Positions 36,172 through 45,623 of a stretch of 64,000 nucleotides of DNA are shown piece by piece (position 1 is the stretch's first letter; the number at the start of each line of letters is the position of its first letter). The translations under genes were made by a program, and so were the position numbers. The stretch is from Ktedonobacteria bacterium (GTDB taxonomy: Bacteria > Chloroflexota > Ktedonobacteria > Ktedonobacterales > JACDGC01). The stretch spans positions 104,402 to 168,401 of the forward strand of contig DAIDGU010000053.1 in NCBI GenBank assembly GCA_027459785.1. Direction: 5' to 3'. Below the pieces are notes generated by a model. It had not been told where the DNA came from, did not search any database, and saw only the letters and a list, made by a program, of their open reading frames with translations.

Positions 36172-37412
36172 TGGTGGGCTATGGTTTCTTGGCACTCCTG
36201 ATCACCCTTTTGAGTGCAGGCGGCTACGGCCTCACCGGTAATGCCGCGCTGCTGATATTAGCATGCCTGGCAGGTTTTATCACCATCTGGGATGGCACTT
36301 ACTACCTCACTGCACAACGGCAACTTTCTGCCGTGCGCCAGGTGGACCGGCGGGAGATCCCATGGGGAGGGCAACTCATGGAAACTGTAACGCTTGCCAA
36401 TCTTTCCGGTCGCCGAGCACGAGTGGCCGTGATCGAACTCACCAACTTACCCAGCCACGACGGGGGATTCGTGATCCAGATGCCGCCGCACTCCACCTTG
36501 ACGGAGAAGATTCCTGTGATATGCGAGCGGCGTGGACCTTATTATTTGGGAGCGCTTGACGTTACTTACCCCTCACCACTTGGGGCGTTTCCGCGCGGCG
36601 CGCTTGTTGGTCAGCCGATCGAGATCCTGGTGTTGCCGCGTGTAGCGTATATCAATCGGATCGCCTTGCCCGTTGCTGGTCTGTCCCTTGGCGAGGAAAC
36701 AGGCCAAGGCAAGGGGGATATGCCACCGCTGGTGCGCACGCTACGTGAGTATATGTCAGGCGATCCACCTAATCACATCGCTTGGCGGAAAAGTGCGCAA
36801 ATCGGGACATTGCTTACGAAAGTGATGGAACCCCAGGTTCGTACCGCGCTGCATCTCGTCGTCGACGCCCAATGTTTGGCAGGCAGTGACACGGAAGAAG
36901 TTCTCGCGACGGTGGCGGCCAGTGTGGCGACCTTTGCTATCAATCAACGCCATCTGCAAGTTGGTCTGGTTGCGCCGATGACGAGGGGAATGCTTCAAGT
37001 CATGCCAGCACGAGATGGCCAACTGCGCCATCTCCAACGCGGTCTGGCGCGTCTCACTGGCGACCCAACGCTAGATCTGCCGCAGCGCATCGATCACATA
37101 TTGCACGCCCGGCGTGGCCAGGTCGTGATTCTACTGACGCCGGAGCCACCGGCAGCCTGGGCTACACACCTCGTGCAATGGCAACGACAAGGGTTGCATG
37201 TTGGTGTCATCGCCATCACCACCACCACTCAAGATCAGGCAGACTCGCCGCCTTGTCCGGTACCCAAAATCACAGTGCCATCTGGCTATGCCGATCCTGC
37301 CTGGACCGATGAGTTGATTCAGTTACTGGAACACGGTAATTCAGCCGCTTCCCACCAACAAAGCGCGACTTTCTTGGCCGCACACGAACAAGGGAAGGCT
37401 CCAGTAGCATGA
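36171..37412 (+). CDS. DUF58 membrane protein
   Basis: 413 residues. Two helices at the N-terminus (~4-20 and ~28-46), then a beta-rich part (~55-150). The DUF58 signature LREYMSGDPPNHIAWRKSA follows (~190-210), then a vWA-like alpha/beta domain with LHLVVDAQ and a C-terminal tail. It typically works with the MoxR ATPase encoded just upstream. Exact role in the complex is not known for most members. Confidence 0.9.
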   Translation: MVGYGFLALLITLLSAGGYGLTGNAALLILACLAGFITIWDGTYYLTAQRQLSAVRQVDRREIPWGGQLMETVTLANLSGRRARVAVIELTNLPSHDGGFVIQMPPHSTLTEKIPVICERRGPYYLGALDVTYPSPLGAFPRGALVGQPIEILVLPRVAYINRIALPVAGLSLGEETGQGKGDMPPLVRTLREYMSGDPPNHIAWRKSAQIGTLLTKVMEPQVRTALHLVVDAQCLAGSDTEEVLATVAASVATFAINQRHLQVGLVAPMTRGMLQVMPARDGQLRHLQRGLARLTGDPTLDLPQRIDHILHARRGQVVILLTPEPPAAWATHLVQWQRQGLHVGVIAITTTTQDQADSPPCPVPKITVPSGYADPAWTDELIQLLEHGNSAASHQQSATFLAAHEQGKAPVA

Positions 37413-37464
37413 TCCAAGTACTCGCCCATACGCTGGGTGGCCGCAGGAATGGAGGATAGTCAAG

Positions 37465-38316
37465 ATGCCTGATTTTCGCCTACCGCCGCGCCTAGAATTA
37501 CCGACGACGCCGGGCCTGCCGGCGGTGCTGCCTGCCGCACCCGCACCGGAAGCTGTGCGAGGTGCGGTATGGTGGCAGCGACCTTTCCAGCGCACGGAGA
37601 AACATCCTTTCGTGATACTGGGATTGGGAGTAGCGTTGCTCGTGAGCCTGAGTGCGCCGGTGGTGTACATCCAGAGCCGAGTACCGGGGCTGTGGTCGGC
37701 GCTCAGCGCGAGCGCGCTTTGGCCAGTGCCACCACCTACACCGCCTCCTGGCGCACCAACCAACGTGTATCCAAAGGCGGCAGGCACACGAGCGTTTGTC
37801 TGCGCGCTGTTGCCGTGGGCGCGCTACGCCCAAGCGTTACAGCTTACACCCTACCCTCAGACACCAGGGCCACATCCCTACAGCGATCAGCCCCAATATC
37901 TCGACAGCCATCCGTTGCCGCACCCCTGGTATGTCTCGGTGATCCTGGCGCAATGGTTGGTCGAGCAAGGCGCGGTAACTCCGACCTGGGTCGGTTACAA
38001 CTTCGGCAATTCCAGTGGTACACCGGGTTTTCCTGCCGTGGGCGGCGGTAGCGCATATGGCGCGCCGGCGACCTTCGCGTATGGCTCATCGGCATTAGAT
38101 GGTGTGGAGATCTACGAGATCAACACACGCTATCATTTTTATCCAGCCGTAGCCCAAGCATATCTGGCTGGTCCCGTCGCACAGGCATTAGCATTGGGGC
38201 AGTCGCCGTGGGACTTCGCGCACTATGATTGCTGTGGCATGGACGGATCATCGCTGGTTCAACGCATCAGATCCGATAGGTTGACACGCTACGATAATCC
38301 CCAGGCGGGCTGCTGA
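37465..38316 (+). CDS. Membrane-anchored glucosaminidase-type peptidoglycan hydrolase
   Basis: 283 residues. A cytosolic tail (1-46), one helix (~47-69) and a Pro-rich linker precede an extracellular domain (~105-283). That domain has the endo-N-acetylglucosaminidase pattern SVILAQWLVEQG (AQaxlESG type) followed by a GYNFGNSSG block where the family has (N)NLFGIKG. The Glu of VEQG would be catalytic. Expected to cut the glycan strand so a surface machine can pass. RBS GGAGG. A link to the secretion module is inference from proximity. Confidence 0.68.
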   Translation: MPDFRLPPRLELPTTPGLPAVLPAAPAPEAVRGAVWWQRPFQRTEKHPFVILGLGVALLVSLSAPVVYIQSRVPGLWSALSASALWPVPPPTPPPGAPTNVYPKAAGTRAFVCALLPWARYAQALQLTPYPQTPGPHPYSDQPQYLDSHPLPHPWYVSVILAQWLVEQGAVTPTWVGYNFGNSSGTPGFPAVGGGSAYGAPATFAYGSSALDGVEIYEINTRYHFYPAVAQAYLAGPVAQALALGQSPWDFAHYDCCGMDGSSLVQRIRSDRLTRYDNPQAGC

Positions 38317-38329
38317 AAGGAGGGCGCCG

Positions 38330-39556
38330 ATGTTCAAACCGCCGCCCCGCTTGCGCTTACGCCTGGTGCCACGGCTTCGGCTACCAGCACCAGCATTGGA
38401 ACCTGAGCCAGTTGATGCCAGCCGGTGGTTGGCGAGGCCACCACTGCGCCACCCGCACCAGGCGCACTGGCACTCGCTGCTGGCCGTTGGCGGCGGCATC
38501 ACGATAATCATGGTGTTGAGTGTTGCCGCGATGCGCAGCTTTTGGCTGAGTCCGGTGCCAGCGGCGCTGGGCTTGCCCGTGAGTCCACCGGCGATGCAGG
38601 GCGTGGAGCAGACAAACCCATACCTGTTTCCTGCCGCGACCCCGCTCACGCCTGCAACGGTAACACCAACTGCGCTGCCAATGCCAACATGGACCGTCAC
38701 ACCACTCGCCGCTACCACGCCGGCGGGAATGGCTACCCCAACACCCTTGCCGGCCTGGTGCGGCTCCCAGGTGCCAAGTATCTGTGTCCAATGTCCGCCG
38801 CAGTGGACACCAGGACCAGCCTATACCACCAAACAACTCATGGCCTTCGTGCAGGCGGCGGCGACGGCCTATGCCCTGCCGGTGGCCCTGGTGAGTGCGG
38901 AGGCGCATGATGAATCAAGCTTTGATCCCTACGCCGTGAATTGCAGCAGCCCTGGCAGTCCCGATTACGGCCTGCTGCAATTGCATCTGTCCATCGTCTC
39001 CGATCTCAACGCGCTGGCAGTGCCGGCCTGCGACCTCACGGCGACCAGCTACGATGTTTTCGATCTCCCGCAAAATGTGCTGCTGGGGGCAAAACTGCTT
39101 TCCTGGATTCACTGCCAGTTCCTTTTCTTTAGCGGATTTCCAACAGATGATACGGCGACCGCTTACTACTCCACGGGGATGCCGACGATGCCGGGGCCAT
39201 ATAGCGCGATGTGGTATTACCATCAGGCTCGTCGGATGTGGCCGGATACCAACCTGGGTAGCCACAGCCTCTGTGCGCAGGTCTATGACGATCCGCCTGC
39301 CACCATCGACGGTGTGGCGCTCGCCCCCAACCCGGCGCAGACCGTAGATCGCTACCAAATGCTCGCCCCGCTGGCGGCAGGGTGGAGCTGCCCATACAGC
39401 GCCAGCACGGTTGTCCCCACCTATGCCGCTCCTGGCTATCCGTCACCGACGCTACTAGACTTGGTGATCTGCGCCTACAACGAGGGTACGGCAAGAGTTT
39501 TCCTTCACGGCATCGTCAACCCGCACTACGTTGCGGCCATCGAACGCCAGATCTGA
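38330..39556 (+). CDS. Membrane-anchored lytic transglycosylase (SLT-like)
   Basis: 408 residues, 13 bp after the glucosaminidase gene with AAAGGAGG before its ATG. One helix (~48-67), Thr/Pro linker (~90-140), then an SLT-type domain (~160-290). The catalytic motif ALPVALVSAEAHDESSFDP has the ES pair, followed by the GLLQLHLSI block. It cleaves the glycan with 1,6-anhydro ring formation. VirB1-like enzymes of this kind accompany type IV secretion systems. The C-terminal ~120 residues have several Cys and no family assignment. Confidence 0.75.
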   Translation: MFKPPPRLRLRLVPRLRLPAPALEPEPVDASRWLARPPLRHPHQAHWHSLLAVGGGITIIMVLSVAAMRSFWLSPVPAALGLPVSPPAMQGVEQTNPYLFPAATPLTPATVTPTALPMPTWTVTPLAATTPAGMATPTPLPAWCGSQVPSICVQCPPQWTPGPAYTTKQLMAFVQAAATAYALPVALVSAEAHDESSFDPYAVNCSSPGSPDYGLLQLHLSIVSDLNALAVPACDLTATSYDVFDLPQNVLLGAKLLSWIHCQFLFFSGFPTDDTATAYYSTGMPTMPGPYSAMWYYHQARRMWPDTNLGSHSLCAQVYDDPPATIDGVALAPNPAQTVDRYQMLAPLAAGWSCPYSASTVVPTYAAPGYPSPTLLDLVICAYNEGTARVFLHGIVNPHYVAAIERQI

Positions 39557-39577
39557 CACACAGAAAGGGCATACCAC

Positions 39578-40282
39578 ATGGGCTTCTTCGATTTTTTACA
39601 GGCCAACCGCACGACACACACCATGCTCACAGAAATGCGCGTACTGCAAGGTGAAGTGCAAGTCCTCTCCGCCGCAGTGCAACGGTTAGAAGAACTGCTC
39701 AAGCGTCTCAATCGGGATGTTGTCACCGGTCCCCAGGAGGTGCAAGCTGCGTTGCTCAAGATCTATTATCTGCTGCACCAGACAGAACGCCTGGGTGAAC
39801 CGCCGATGCGCGTGGAGATGCTGGATGAGCATGCGAATGTGCTCCTACCGCTCGATCCCGTGCAACAGATCGAGCTTGTGATCATCAATCCCTTTCAACC
39901 TGAAGAGTATTACGCGCGACTCATCCTTCCTGGGACCTATGCCCGTGCCGATCTTTTGCCGCCCTCCAATGATGGCAAGCACCGCCAATGGTCACTGCAC
40001 ATCAATGTGTACCAGGCACCGCCGCAACTGGTTGACGCCTTGACTCTGTTGCAGGATAAAGCGTACCATTGCTTGTTCCTGGGGGTGCGGCGCAGACAGA
40101 GTGCCATGACCTATACCGTCCAATATTTTCCTTCGACCGGCCTACGGAAAAGCCAAACACCGGGAGAGTTTCCCCACGATGAGCGCCTCTTCTTTGATGC
40201 ACTCGCCACCCCACCTGCACGCACTTACGACGCACAACAACCTCCGCCTGCTGCTGGCACTGAGCATCATGCCAGCGAATAA
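39578..40282 (+). CDS. Conserved hypothetical protein, paralogue of the 14821-15633 product
   Basis: 234 residues, no membrane helix. A helical N-terminus (RTTHTMLTEMRVLQGEVQVL...) is probably a coiled coil. The rest matches the protein at 14821-15633: PLDPVQQIELV, FQPEEYYARLI, INVYQAPPQLVDALTLLQDK. AAAGGG before the ATG; 21 bp after the lytic transglycosylase. The family is unrecognised. Its recurrence in two otherwise unrelated clusters suggests a shared role, perhaps as an adaptor. Confidence 0.72.
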   Translation: MGFFDFLQANRTTHTMLTEMRVLQGEVQVLSAAVQRLEELLKRLNRDVVTGPQEVQAALLKIYYLLHQTERLGEPPMRVEMLDEHANVLLPLDPVQQIELVIINPFQPEEYYARLILPGTYARADLLPPSNDGKHRQWSLHINVYQAPPQLVDALTLLQDKAYHCLFLGVRRRQSAMTYTVQYFPSTGLRKSQTPGEFPHDERLFFDALATPPARTYDAQQPPPAAGTEHHASE

Positions 40283-40316
40283 AGACGGGGTGGTCGCATG
40301 GTGAGTGGCAGACTCT

Positions 40317-40829
40317 TCACTCTAGCAAGAGATAAATGAGCGTAAAAGCATCTCCCGCAGGCAAGGTACGCAGTAAAGAGACCCACCAGGAACCAGCATC
40401 CGTTGGAAGGGGGGCCAGGATAATTACTGGCACACGGCGTATAGCCAGAAAACTCCGTACATCCCCTGGACTGGTGCAAGCGCGTAAAGGCCATGCAGCA
40501 TTTTGAATAACAGCACTGAGCTGGGGGATGTGTGCGGCGGGAGCAACAAGGATCAACTCGCATGCATCCTCGCCGGGGAGAGGGGCAAGTGATTGAAGAT
40601 AGGCGCGCAGATCAGGTAGTGTGATTCGCGCGCTGATCTGCGATGAGGAAAGTGCCAGCGATTCGAGTAAGTGTTTCGCTCCTGCGCGAAGTTCTGTCGT
40701 TAATAGTGCCAGTTCATCCTGTATACCTGAGGGGAGCGTTTCATCTCCAGTAAAATGGCCAAGACGACCATAGATGCGATGAAAGAAACGATCGGCAAAT
40801 GTAAAAAGATCAGATTCAGGAGGAATCAT
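40317..40829 (-). CDS. Hypothetical protein, minus strand
   Basis: 170 residues, convergent with the preceding gene. Leu-rich and alpha/beta, with no signal peptide, membrane helix or recognised motif. The ribosome site (AAGTGAAG) is weak. Reading-frame quality and amino-acid use look coding. It is close to, and in the same direction as, the OmpR-type regulator gene. Confidence 0.5.
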   Translation of the reverse strand: MIPPESDLFTFADRFFHRIYGRLGHFTGDETLPSGIQDELALLTTELRAGAKHLLESLALSSSQISARITLPDLRAYLQSLAPLPGEDACELILVAPAAHIPQLSAVIQNAAWPLRACTSPGDVRSFLAIRRVPVIILAPLPTDAGSWWVSLLRTLPAGDAFTLIYLLLE

Positions 40830-40909
40830 ACTTCACTTGGTGCTTGCACCAGACCCCTTTCCACTTAGCATGAGCAAAACCAACGTTGCACGAAAAGTCA
40901 TCGACACAC

Positions 40910-41668
40910 TCAGGAGGGTACCTCTTTCAATGTGGTGGTATGAGGAAGGACGAAACGATAACCGACGCCGCGAACAGCCACGATGAAGCGAGGTTGATCC
41001 GAGTTCTCCTCGATTTTCTTACGGAGTTTGGTGATGACCATGCGGAGCGCCTCATTGCTGACTTTCTTACCACGCACCGCCAACTGATTGGTCAACTGAT
41101 CGTAGGTTAACTCACGTCCAGCATTGCGCAGGAAATAGGGGAGTAAGATCGCCTCGTATGGCGTGAGATCCTCACGATGCCAAGTTCCATCGTGTTCCTG
41201 CCAGCGTTCCACCCAATTTTGCTGCAAATTGATTCGTAACCCCGAACCAAGCAACTGCATGGCATAATCATCAGAAGGAGAACCACCGTAATGTTTTAAT
41301 GCACGCAGAATACTGACATCCAATAGGCCGAGTTTGCCTGAATCGAGTGGTTTAATGAAATAGTACTCTGCGACATCTCGCACGGCAGCGATTTGCGTCT
41401 CCATCTCATTTTCAACCGTGATAATAATGAGAGGAATATTATAGCGTGCCTTAAGACTATAACAAAGATCAAGACCATTGCTGTCGGAAAGGTAGAGGTC
41501 TACCAAGACGAGATCAGGTACCCGTTGTTTCAGGAGCTGGTTTGCCTCCTGACCGGATTCTGCTGAGGTGACAGTATAGCCCATCCCTTCGAGATGAGCA
41601 CTGAGACCATACCGCACAAACCGATCATCCTCGATAATCAGGATATGCCCCTGGTGTTGCTGTTCCAT
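40910..41668 (-). CDS. OmpR/PhoB-type response regulator
   Basis: 252 residues. Receiver (~8-120) with the acidic pair in IIEDD, the phospho-Asp in VLVDLYL and YFIKPL. The DNA-binding winged helix is in the last ~95 residues, with KVSNEALRMVITKLRKKIEE and ending VAVRGVGYRFV, the classic OmpR family end. It binds DNA and controls transcription when phosphorylated. No histidine kinase is next to it, so it is an orphan here. RBS TCAGGAC is modest. Confidence 0.9.
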   Translation of the reverse strand: MEQQHQGHILIIEDDRFVRYGLSAHLEGMGYTVTSAESGQEANQLLKQRVPDLVLVDLYLSDSNGLDLCYSLKARYNIPLIIITVENEMETQIAAVRDVAEYYFIKPLDSGKLGLLDVSILRALKHYGGSPSDDYAMQLLGSGLRINLQQNWVERWQEHDGTWHREDLTPYEAILLPYFLRNAGRELTYDQLTNQLAVRGKKVSNEALRMVITKLRKKIEENSDQPRFIVAVRGVGYRFVLPHTTTLKEVPS

Positions 41669-41959
41669 ACACTGTTTGTCCTGACATGGCTTTATGGGAT
41701 GCCGTTAAATATGCCTTTCAATTGTACGCTATAAGCGACAGGAAAACCACCTGAATAGCAGCAATGGTATTTATAATTATTTCTATAAATTTTTTGCTGT
41801 TTTCCTGGTCTGCTTTCGCCTGCGTCTACAAACACTGACCCTTGTGGCGTTACTTGCAAATACCGATACTTTTCGCCCACTCCTATCCTGTAAAAGTACT
41901 CAAACTACCTGTTATGCTGCCAAGATTCAGTACAAAGACCTCCTATTACTCCCTCGATC

Positions 41960-41988
41960 TTGACATTCAGCAGAAAAAAGTTTATAAA
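41960..41988 (+). promoter_or_regulatory. Consensus sigma-70 type promoter with long leader
   Basis: TTGACA (41960-41965), 17 bp, TATAAA (41983-41988). Predicted start near 41995. The first well-supported gene downstream begins at 42385. Confidence 0.62.
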
Positions 41989-42143
41989 TGTATTGATACT
42001 TGTGGCGCTGTCCGAATGAGCAAAAATCCTATTGTCACCACAAGAGAAAGCGAACAGCATCAGGAGAAGTGACGAACGGAGAACAACAGCAAAGGCGAAG
42101 AACATACCCTTTTCTAGTCACCGCCTTTCCTCCTTGGATGACG

Positions 42144-42185
42144 CCTGAAGAGCGAGCCGGCCTTGTAGCTGGCTTGATCTTCAGG
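42144..42185. repeat. Inverted repeat in the long leader
   Basis: CCTGAAGA (42144-42151) and TCTTCAGG (42178-42185) are exactly complementary, and an inner AGCC/GGCT pair extends the stem. No U-tract follows, so a structured leader is more likely than a terminator. Confidence 0.55.
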
Positions 42186-42236
42186 TGGCATTCCCCTTCA
42201 TAGCTATCCCGATGAAAAGAGACAATCGGTTGCTAG

Positions 42237-42248
42237 GAGTAATTACTC
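42237..42248. repeat. 12-bp palindrome upstream of the 42385 gene
   Basis: GAGTAATTACTC, a perfect dyad that could be an operator for one of the local regulators. Confidence 0.4.
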
Positions 42249-42384
42249 GCCTCCGTGTTTAGATATGAGAATCATAAAACACCACGATGAGGTGAGCTAA
42301 TTGCCCTCCCGATTTGTGCGTTCGTGCAATTACCAAGCATCATCAAGGCACCCGTTAAAATAAGGAACTACAAAGGAACGACCC

Positions 42385-42813
42385 ATGAATGCTGCCATTT
42401 TACCAGACCTTCCTACCAAGTTATTACCAGAGACGATTCGTACCCTGGTGCCAGAGTATCTAGAAGCCGGAGGCTATTGTTTGCAGATGAATCATAGCCG
42501 CAATGCTCTTTTGCTCCAACAACGACCGGCTGACTATCGCTGGATCTTCACTACCTTTGTTCAATACTCGATCCTTTTGCTTATGCTAGCTCGCTTGGCA
42601 AACCAACAGGGAACACACGACTTCATTACAATTCAAGAAGCCTTGCAAGTATCGGGACTTTGGACCGGCCAAGTGACAAGGGCAAGTAAGCGAAACCTGT
42701 ACAAACATATCCATCGCTTACAACACAATCTCGCGCCCTGGTTCGAGATCCAGGTTTTAACCCAACATGGAAATATTCAGGGCTACCGCCTCTTCTCGAC
42801 CCTCCACGCTTGA
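42385..42813 (+). CDS. Small probable DNA-binding protein
   Basis: 142 residues with AAAGGAACG before the ATG. The N-terminal half is helical. The C-terminal half (~82-140) ends in a pattern like an OmpR-type winged helix: RNLYKHIHRLQHNLAPWFEIQVLTQHGNIQGYRLF (helix then GYRL strand). Without a receiver it could be a constitutive regulator of the secretion operon that starts at 42998. The similarity is short and the call is tentative. Confidence 0.5.
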   Translation: MNAAILPDLPTKLLPETIRTLVPEYLEAGGYCLQMNHSRNALLLQQRPADYRWIFTTFVQYSILLLMLARLANQQGTHDFITIQEALQVSGLWTGQVTRASKRNLYKHIHRLQHNLAPWFEIQVLTQHGNIQGYRLFSTLHA

Positions 42814-42997
42814 AAAATTTTGCATCAGGTCATTAAGCCATCAAACTTCATGCCAACATATTGGGGGCCGTGGCGGCAGCACAATGGGGTGTCTGTCGCA
42901 CGTATAGTCCCCGCTGCCCAGGTACACTAGACCTCACAGATGCAGGGTGGCGTACCAAAACACGCAGTAAGTCGCCCCCTGTTTGGAGGAGTGCGGT

Positions 42998-44578
42998 ATG
43001 CGGCACAGGGAGCCAGAACGACACAGCCAGAGCGGGCTTCAGCTTCAGTTGACCATACCCCGTAACACGGCGGAATGGGCCGGTATACTCTTGCTCCTCA
43101 GCCTGGGTTTCCTGGCGGTGGCGAACGGCGAAATGCATCCGCTCACCGCCACGCAGGTCCACAGCCACATACACGCACCTGTCGGCGTAGCGGCACCCCC
43201 TGCCGTGTCATCCCTCCAAGGAGCGGCGGAAGGTCAACAAGAGGTGCAACCGATACCCGCGACGGCCTTGCCCGTTTGTGGCACCACCATTGCGCTTCCC
43301 CTTGGCCCCAGCATCTGCGTGGATCCCGTCTACTGGGTGGTACATGGCGTCGTCGGCCTTTTCAATTGGTTCGTGAATTGGGTGATCCAACTGCTTTCTG
43401 GCTTCGTGCAAGCGATGGTCGCCCATGACATCCTCTTCGATACCCCCACCGCCGTCACCACCCAGAATCAAGCCGTCATGGCCTTCTTCCTGGATATGCG
43501 CGATATCGCTGATGCCGCCTTGACGCTGATCGTCCTCATCGCGGGTTATAACCTCATGGCTGGGACACAGGTGGGGATGCGAGCCACAGAGGCCAGGGAA
43601 ATCCTGCCGCGCCTCCTGGGAGGCGCGCTGGGGGCTAACCTGGCTTTCTGGCTCATCGGTCAAGCGGTGGACGGCACCAATCTATTCATGCATGCCGTCG
43701 CCGGCGCACCCTACGCCTTCTTCATCCCCAGCCTAAGTCAACTCTCTGCCGGCGTGAATGTCTGGTTCATCCTCTTCTTTGGTGCGCTCGGCATCATCGT
43801 TTACGAGATCTTCTGCGTCCTGTTGATCTTCCAGGTCTTCACGCGCCTGGCGTTGCTCGATTTTTTGATCGTCATCGCGCCGCTCGCCATCATCTGTGGG
43901 ATCTTGCCCCAAACGCGCCGTGCCGCCGAATGGTGGCTCGGCCTGCTGTGCGTCACGCTCATCGTCCAACCGCTCCAATTGCTCATGGTGGCAATGGGAC
44001 TGACACTGGCCGCTAATCTCAACACGGGCGAAGGTTTTTGGGGATTGGCGACGGTTCTCCTGCAAATCGGATTGCTTATCGCCACATTCTATCTCGCACT
44101 CCGTCTGCCAGCGCTCCTGAACTACGGTCTGTTCCGCACCGTGGGTGCCGCGGGCAATCCAGTGGGCCTGGTCCTCAACCTCGCCACGCTCATCGGAGGT
44201 CTGGCCGTCGCTGGGTTTGCCGGTGGTGCCGGGGCAACTCTCAGCACGGCCACCGTCACCGCGACCGGCGGCCCAGGACCTACTGCCGTGGGGGGAGGTG
44301 GTCCCATCATGCCCTTCTTGCCACCAGGTGGCGGGGGGATGGGGGGAACACCTGAATTGCCATCACCTGGTGCCGGAGGCAGTGCCTATCCAACTGGTAT
44401 CTCGTCGCCCGCCAGCGCGGCTCCAGCCAACGATAATGACACTGAGGCAGGTGAGGCATCCTGGTCGGCTTCCCCCCCAGCATCCCTTGGTACAGATGCC
44501 ACGGAGCCGCTGTCTGGCACAGGACGTATCATCGACGGATCAGGATATACCATCTTCCCAGATGGCGGACCCTTGTGA
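42998..44578 (+). CDS. VirB6/TrbL-like inner-membrane channel protein
   Basis: 526 residues from the ATG at 42998 with GGAGGAG ahead. One helix near residue 20-40, a loop with a Cys pair, then about seven hydrophobic segments (~110-410) and a Gly/Pro-rich tail. The WVVHGVVGLFNWFVNWVIQLL region and the polytopic plan resemble TrbL/VirB6 proteins of type IV secretion. First gene of the transfer cluster. Sequence similarity in this family is always low, so the assignment rests on topology and context. Confidence 0.72.
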   Translation: MRHREPERHSQSGLQLQLTIPRNTAEWAGILLLLSLGFLAVANGEMHPLTATQVHSHIHAPVGVAAPPAVSSLQGAAEGQQEVQPIPATALPVCGTTIALPLGPSICVDPVYWVVHGVVGLFNWFVNWVIQLLSGFVQAMVAHDILFDTPTAVTTQNQAVMAFFLDMRDIADAALTLIVLIAGYNLMAGTQVGMRATEAREILPRLLGGALGANLAFWLIGQAVDGTNLFMHAVAGAPYAFFIPSLSQLSAGVNVWFILFFGALGIIVYEIFCVLLIFQVFTRLALLDFLIVIAPLAIICGILPQTRRAAEWWLGLLCVTLIVQPLQLLMVAMGLTLAANLNTGEGFWGLATVLLQIGLLIATFYLALRLPALLNYGLFRTVGAAGNPVGLVLNLATLIGGLAVAGFAGGAGATLSTATVTATGGPGPTAVGGGGPIMPFLPPGGGGMGGTPELPSPGAGGSAYPTGISSPASAAPANDNDTEAGEASWSASPPASLGTDATEPLSGTGRIIDGSGYTIFPDGGPL

Positions 44579-44589
44579 GGAGGTCAAAA

Positions 44590-45534
44590 ATGTTCCCCTC
44601 AGCATCACATTCTGCCAAGTATACGATGCTTATGGTGTTCCTCGGTGGCCTTGGTACGCTGTTCCTCTGCATTGGTGCCAGCAGTGTCGTGATCATAGCA
44701 CCCCTCGCCGCCTTTGCAGGAGGAACAAGCAACGCTGGCACCGGCAGCGGCGGAGGCAGCAGCATCTGTATTGCGCCGCCACCTACAATGGGATCAACTC
44801 CAAGTGCATGCTCGGTGGTGACCTGGGCGCAGACCATTGCTACGCACCTGACCATGTGCGGCGGAGATCCCATACAGGATACCCCGGCTTTCGACAAATG
44901 CTATGCCGTCTCACCGGACCCAGATGCGATGCCGCCAGCGGTACTAACTTATCTCGCCACGCACTACCCACAGAATGAAGCGAACTGGATCAGTGGCAAT
45001 TTCCAATGCGTCTCCCTGGTGATCGCCGCCTATGGTCTGGCCGGGCTGCCGTTGCCCAAAACCAGCGATGCCGTGGTGTTCTGGGCCAATTATCGCACCT
45101 TACCAGGGTGGCAAGCGATTCCTACCGCCAACGGACCACTCCCCGGTACGCCTGGCGTCGCACCCGGTCCCCCGGAGCCGGGCGATCTGATCGTCTGGCA
45201 GCATATCATCGATGCGCAGGGCGACCAGGATGCCGGCCATATCGCCATCATCACCGCCGTGAACCTCCCTGAAGCGGGGCAAAATGGAAGCATTACCTTT
45301 GCTCAAGCGAACAGTTTCGCCCCCTTCGCCACTGTGCCGCTCACCCCGGCTCTCCTAGTGCTGCCCTGGCCGGGCGGGACCGCCTATACCCCGTTGGGTT
45401 ATCTCCGGTCCACTCGACTCCCACCCGCCCCTGTGGCCACACCCGCGCCAGGAACACCCGCAACTCGTGGACCGAGAACGATCAGCCTTATCCCACCTGT
45501 CAACGGCCCAAAAGAGTGGCGAACACCGGGATAA
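44590..45534 (+). CDS. Secreted or anchored CHAP-domain peptidoglycan hydrolase
   Basis: 314 residues from the ATG at 44590 after GAGGAGG. An N-terminal hydrophobic segment (~10-40) may be a signal anchor. A CHAP fold (~105-260) has the Cys in NFQCVSLVIAAYG (~140), PGDLIVWQ and the His in AGHIAIIT (~216), then AQANS. CHAP enzymes cut peptide stems of peptidoglycan. With the glucosaminidase and transglycosylase upstream it gives the transfer machine three different wall-cutting activities. Confidence 0.82.
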   Translation: MFPSASHSAKYTMLMVFLGGLGTLFLCIGASSVVIIAPLAAFAGGTSNAGTGSGGGSSICIAPPPTMGSTPSACSVVTWAQTIATHLTMCGGDPIQDTPAFDKCYAVSPDPDAMPPAVLTYLATHYPQNEANWISGNFQCVSLVIAAYGLAGLPLPKTSDAVVFWANYRTLPGWQAIPTANGPLPGTPGVAPGPPEPGDLIVWQHIIDAQGDQDAGHIAIITAVNLPEAGQNGSITFAQANSFAPFATVPLTPALLVLPWPGGTAYTPLGYLRSTRLPPAPVATPAPGTPATRGPRTISLIPPVNGPKEWRTPG

Positions 45535-45623
45535 TCAGCAAACACTTGGCTTACATTCAAACATTGACACACCAGGCTGGTGGCAAATTCCGCCACCCCC
45601 GACACCGGAAAGGAGTGATCCGC

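Larger units (their letters stand above)
41669..42384. other. 716-bp AT-rich intergenic regulatory region
   Basis: It holds a consensus promoter (41960-41988), a 42-bp inverted repeat (42144-42185), and a 12-bp palindrome (42237-42248). A weak 44-codon frame from GTG 42069 to 42203 has AGGAG only 2 nt away, too close. No strong gene is supported. If transcription starts at the consensus promoter, the next gene has a leader of nearly 400 nt. Confidence 0.6.

Noticed and set aside
42069..42203. Possible 44-residue peptide from GTG 42069 in the long leader
   Set aside because: AGGAG is only 2 nt from the start. It could be a leader peptide, but evidence is too thin.
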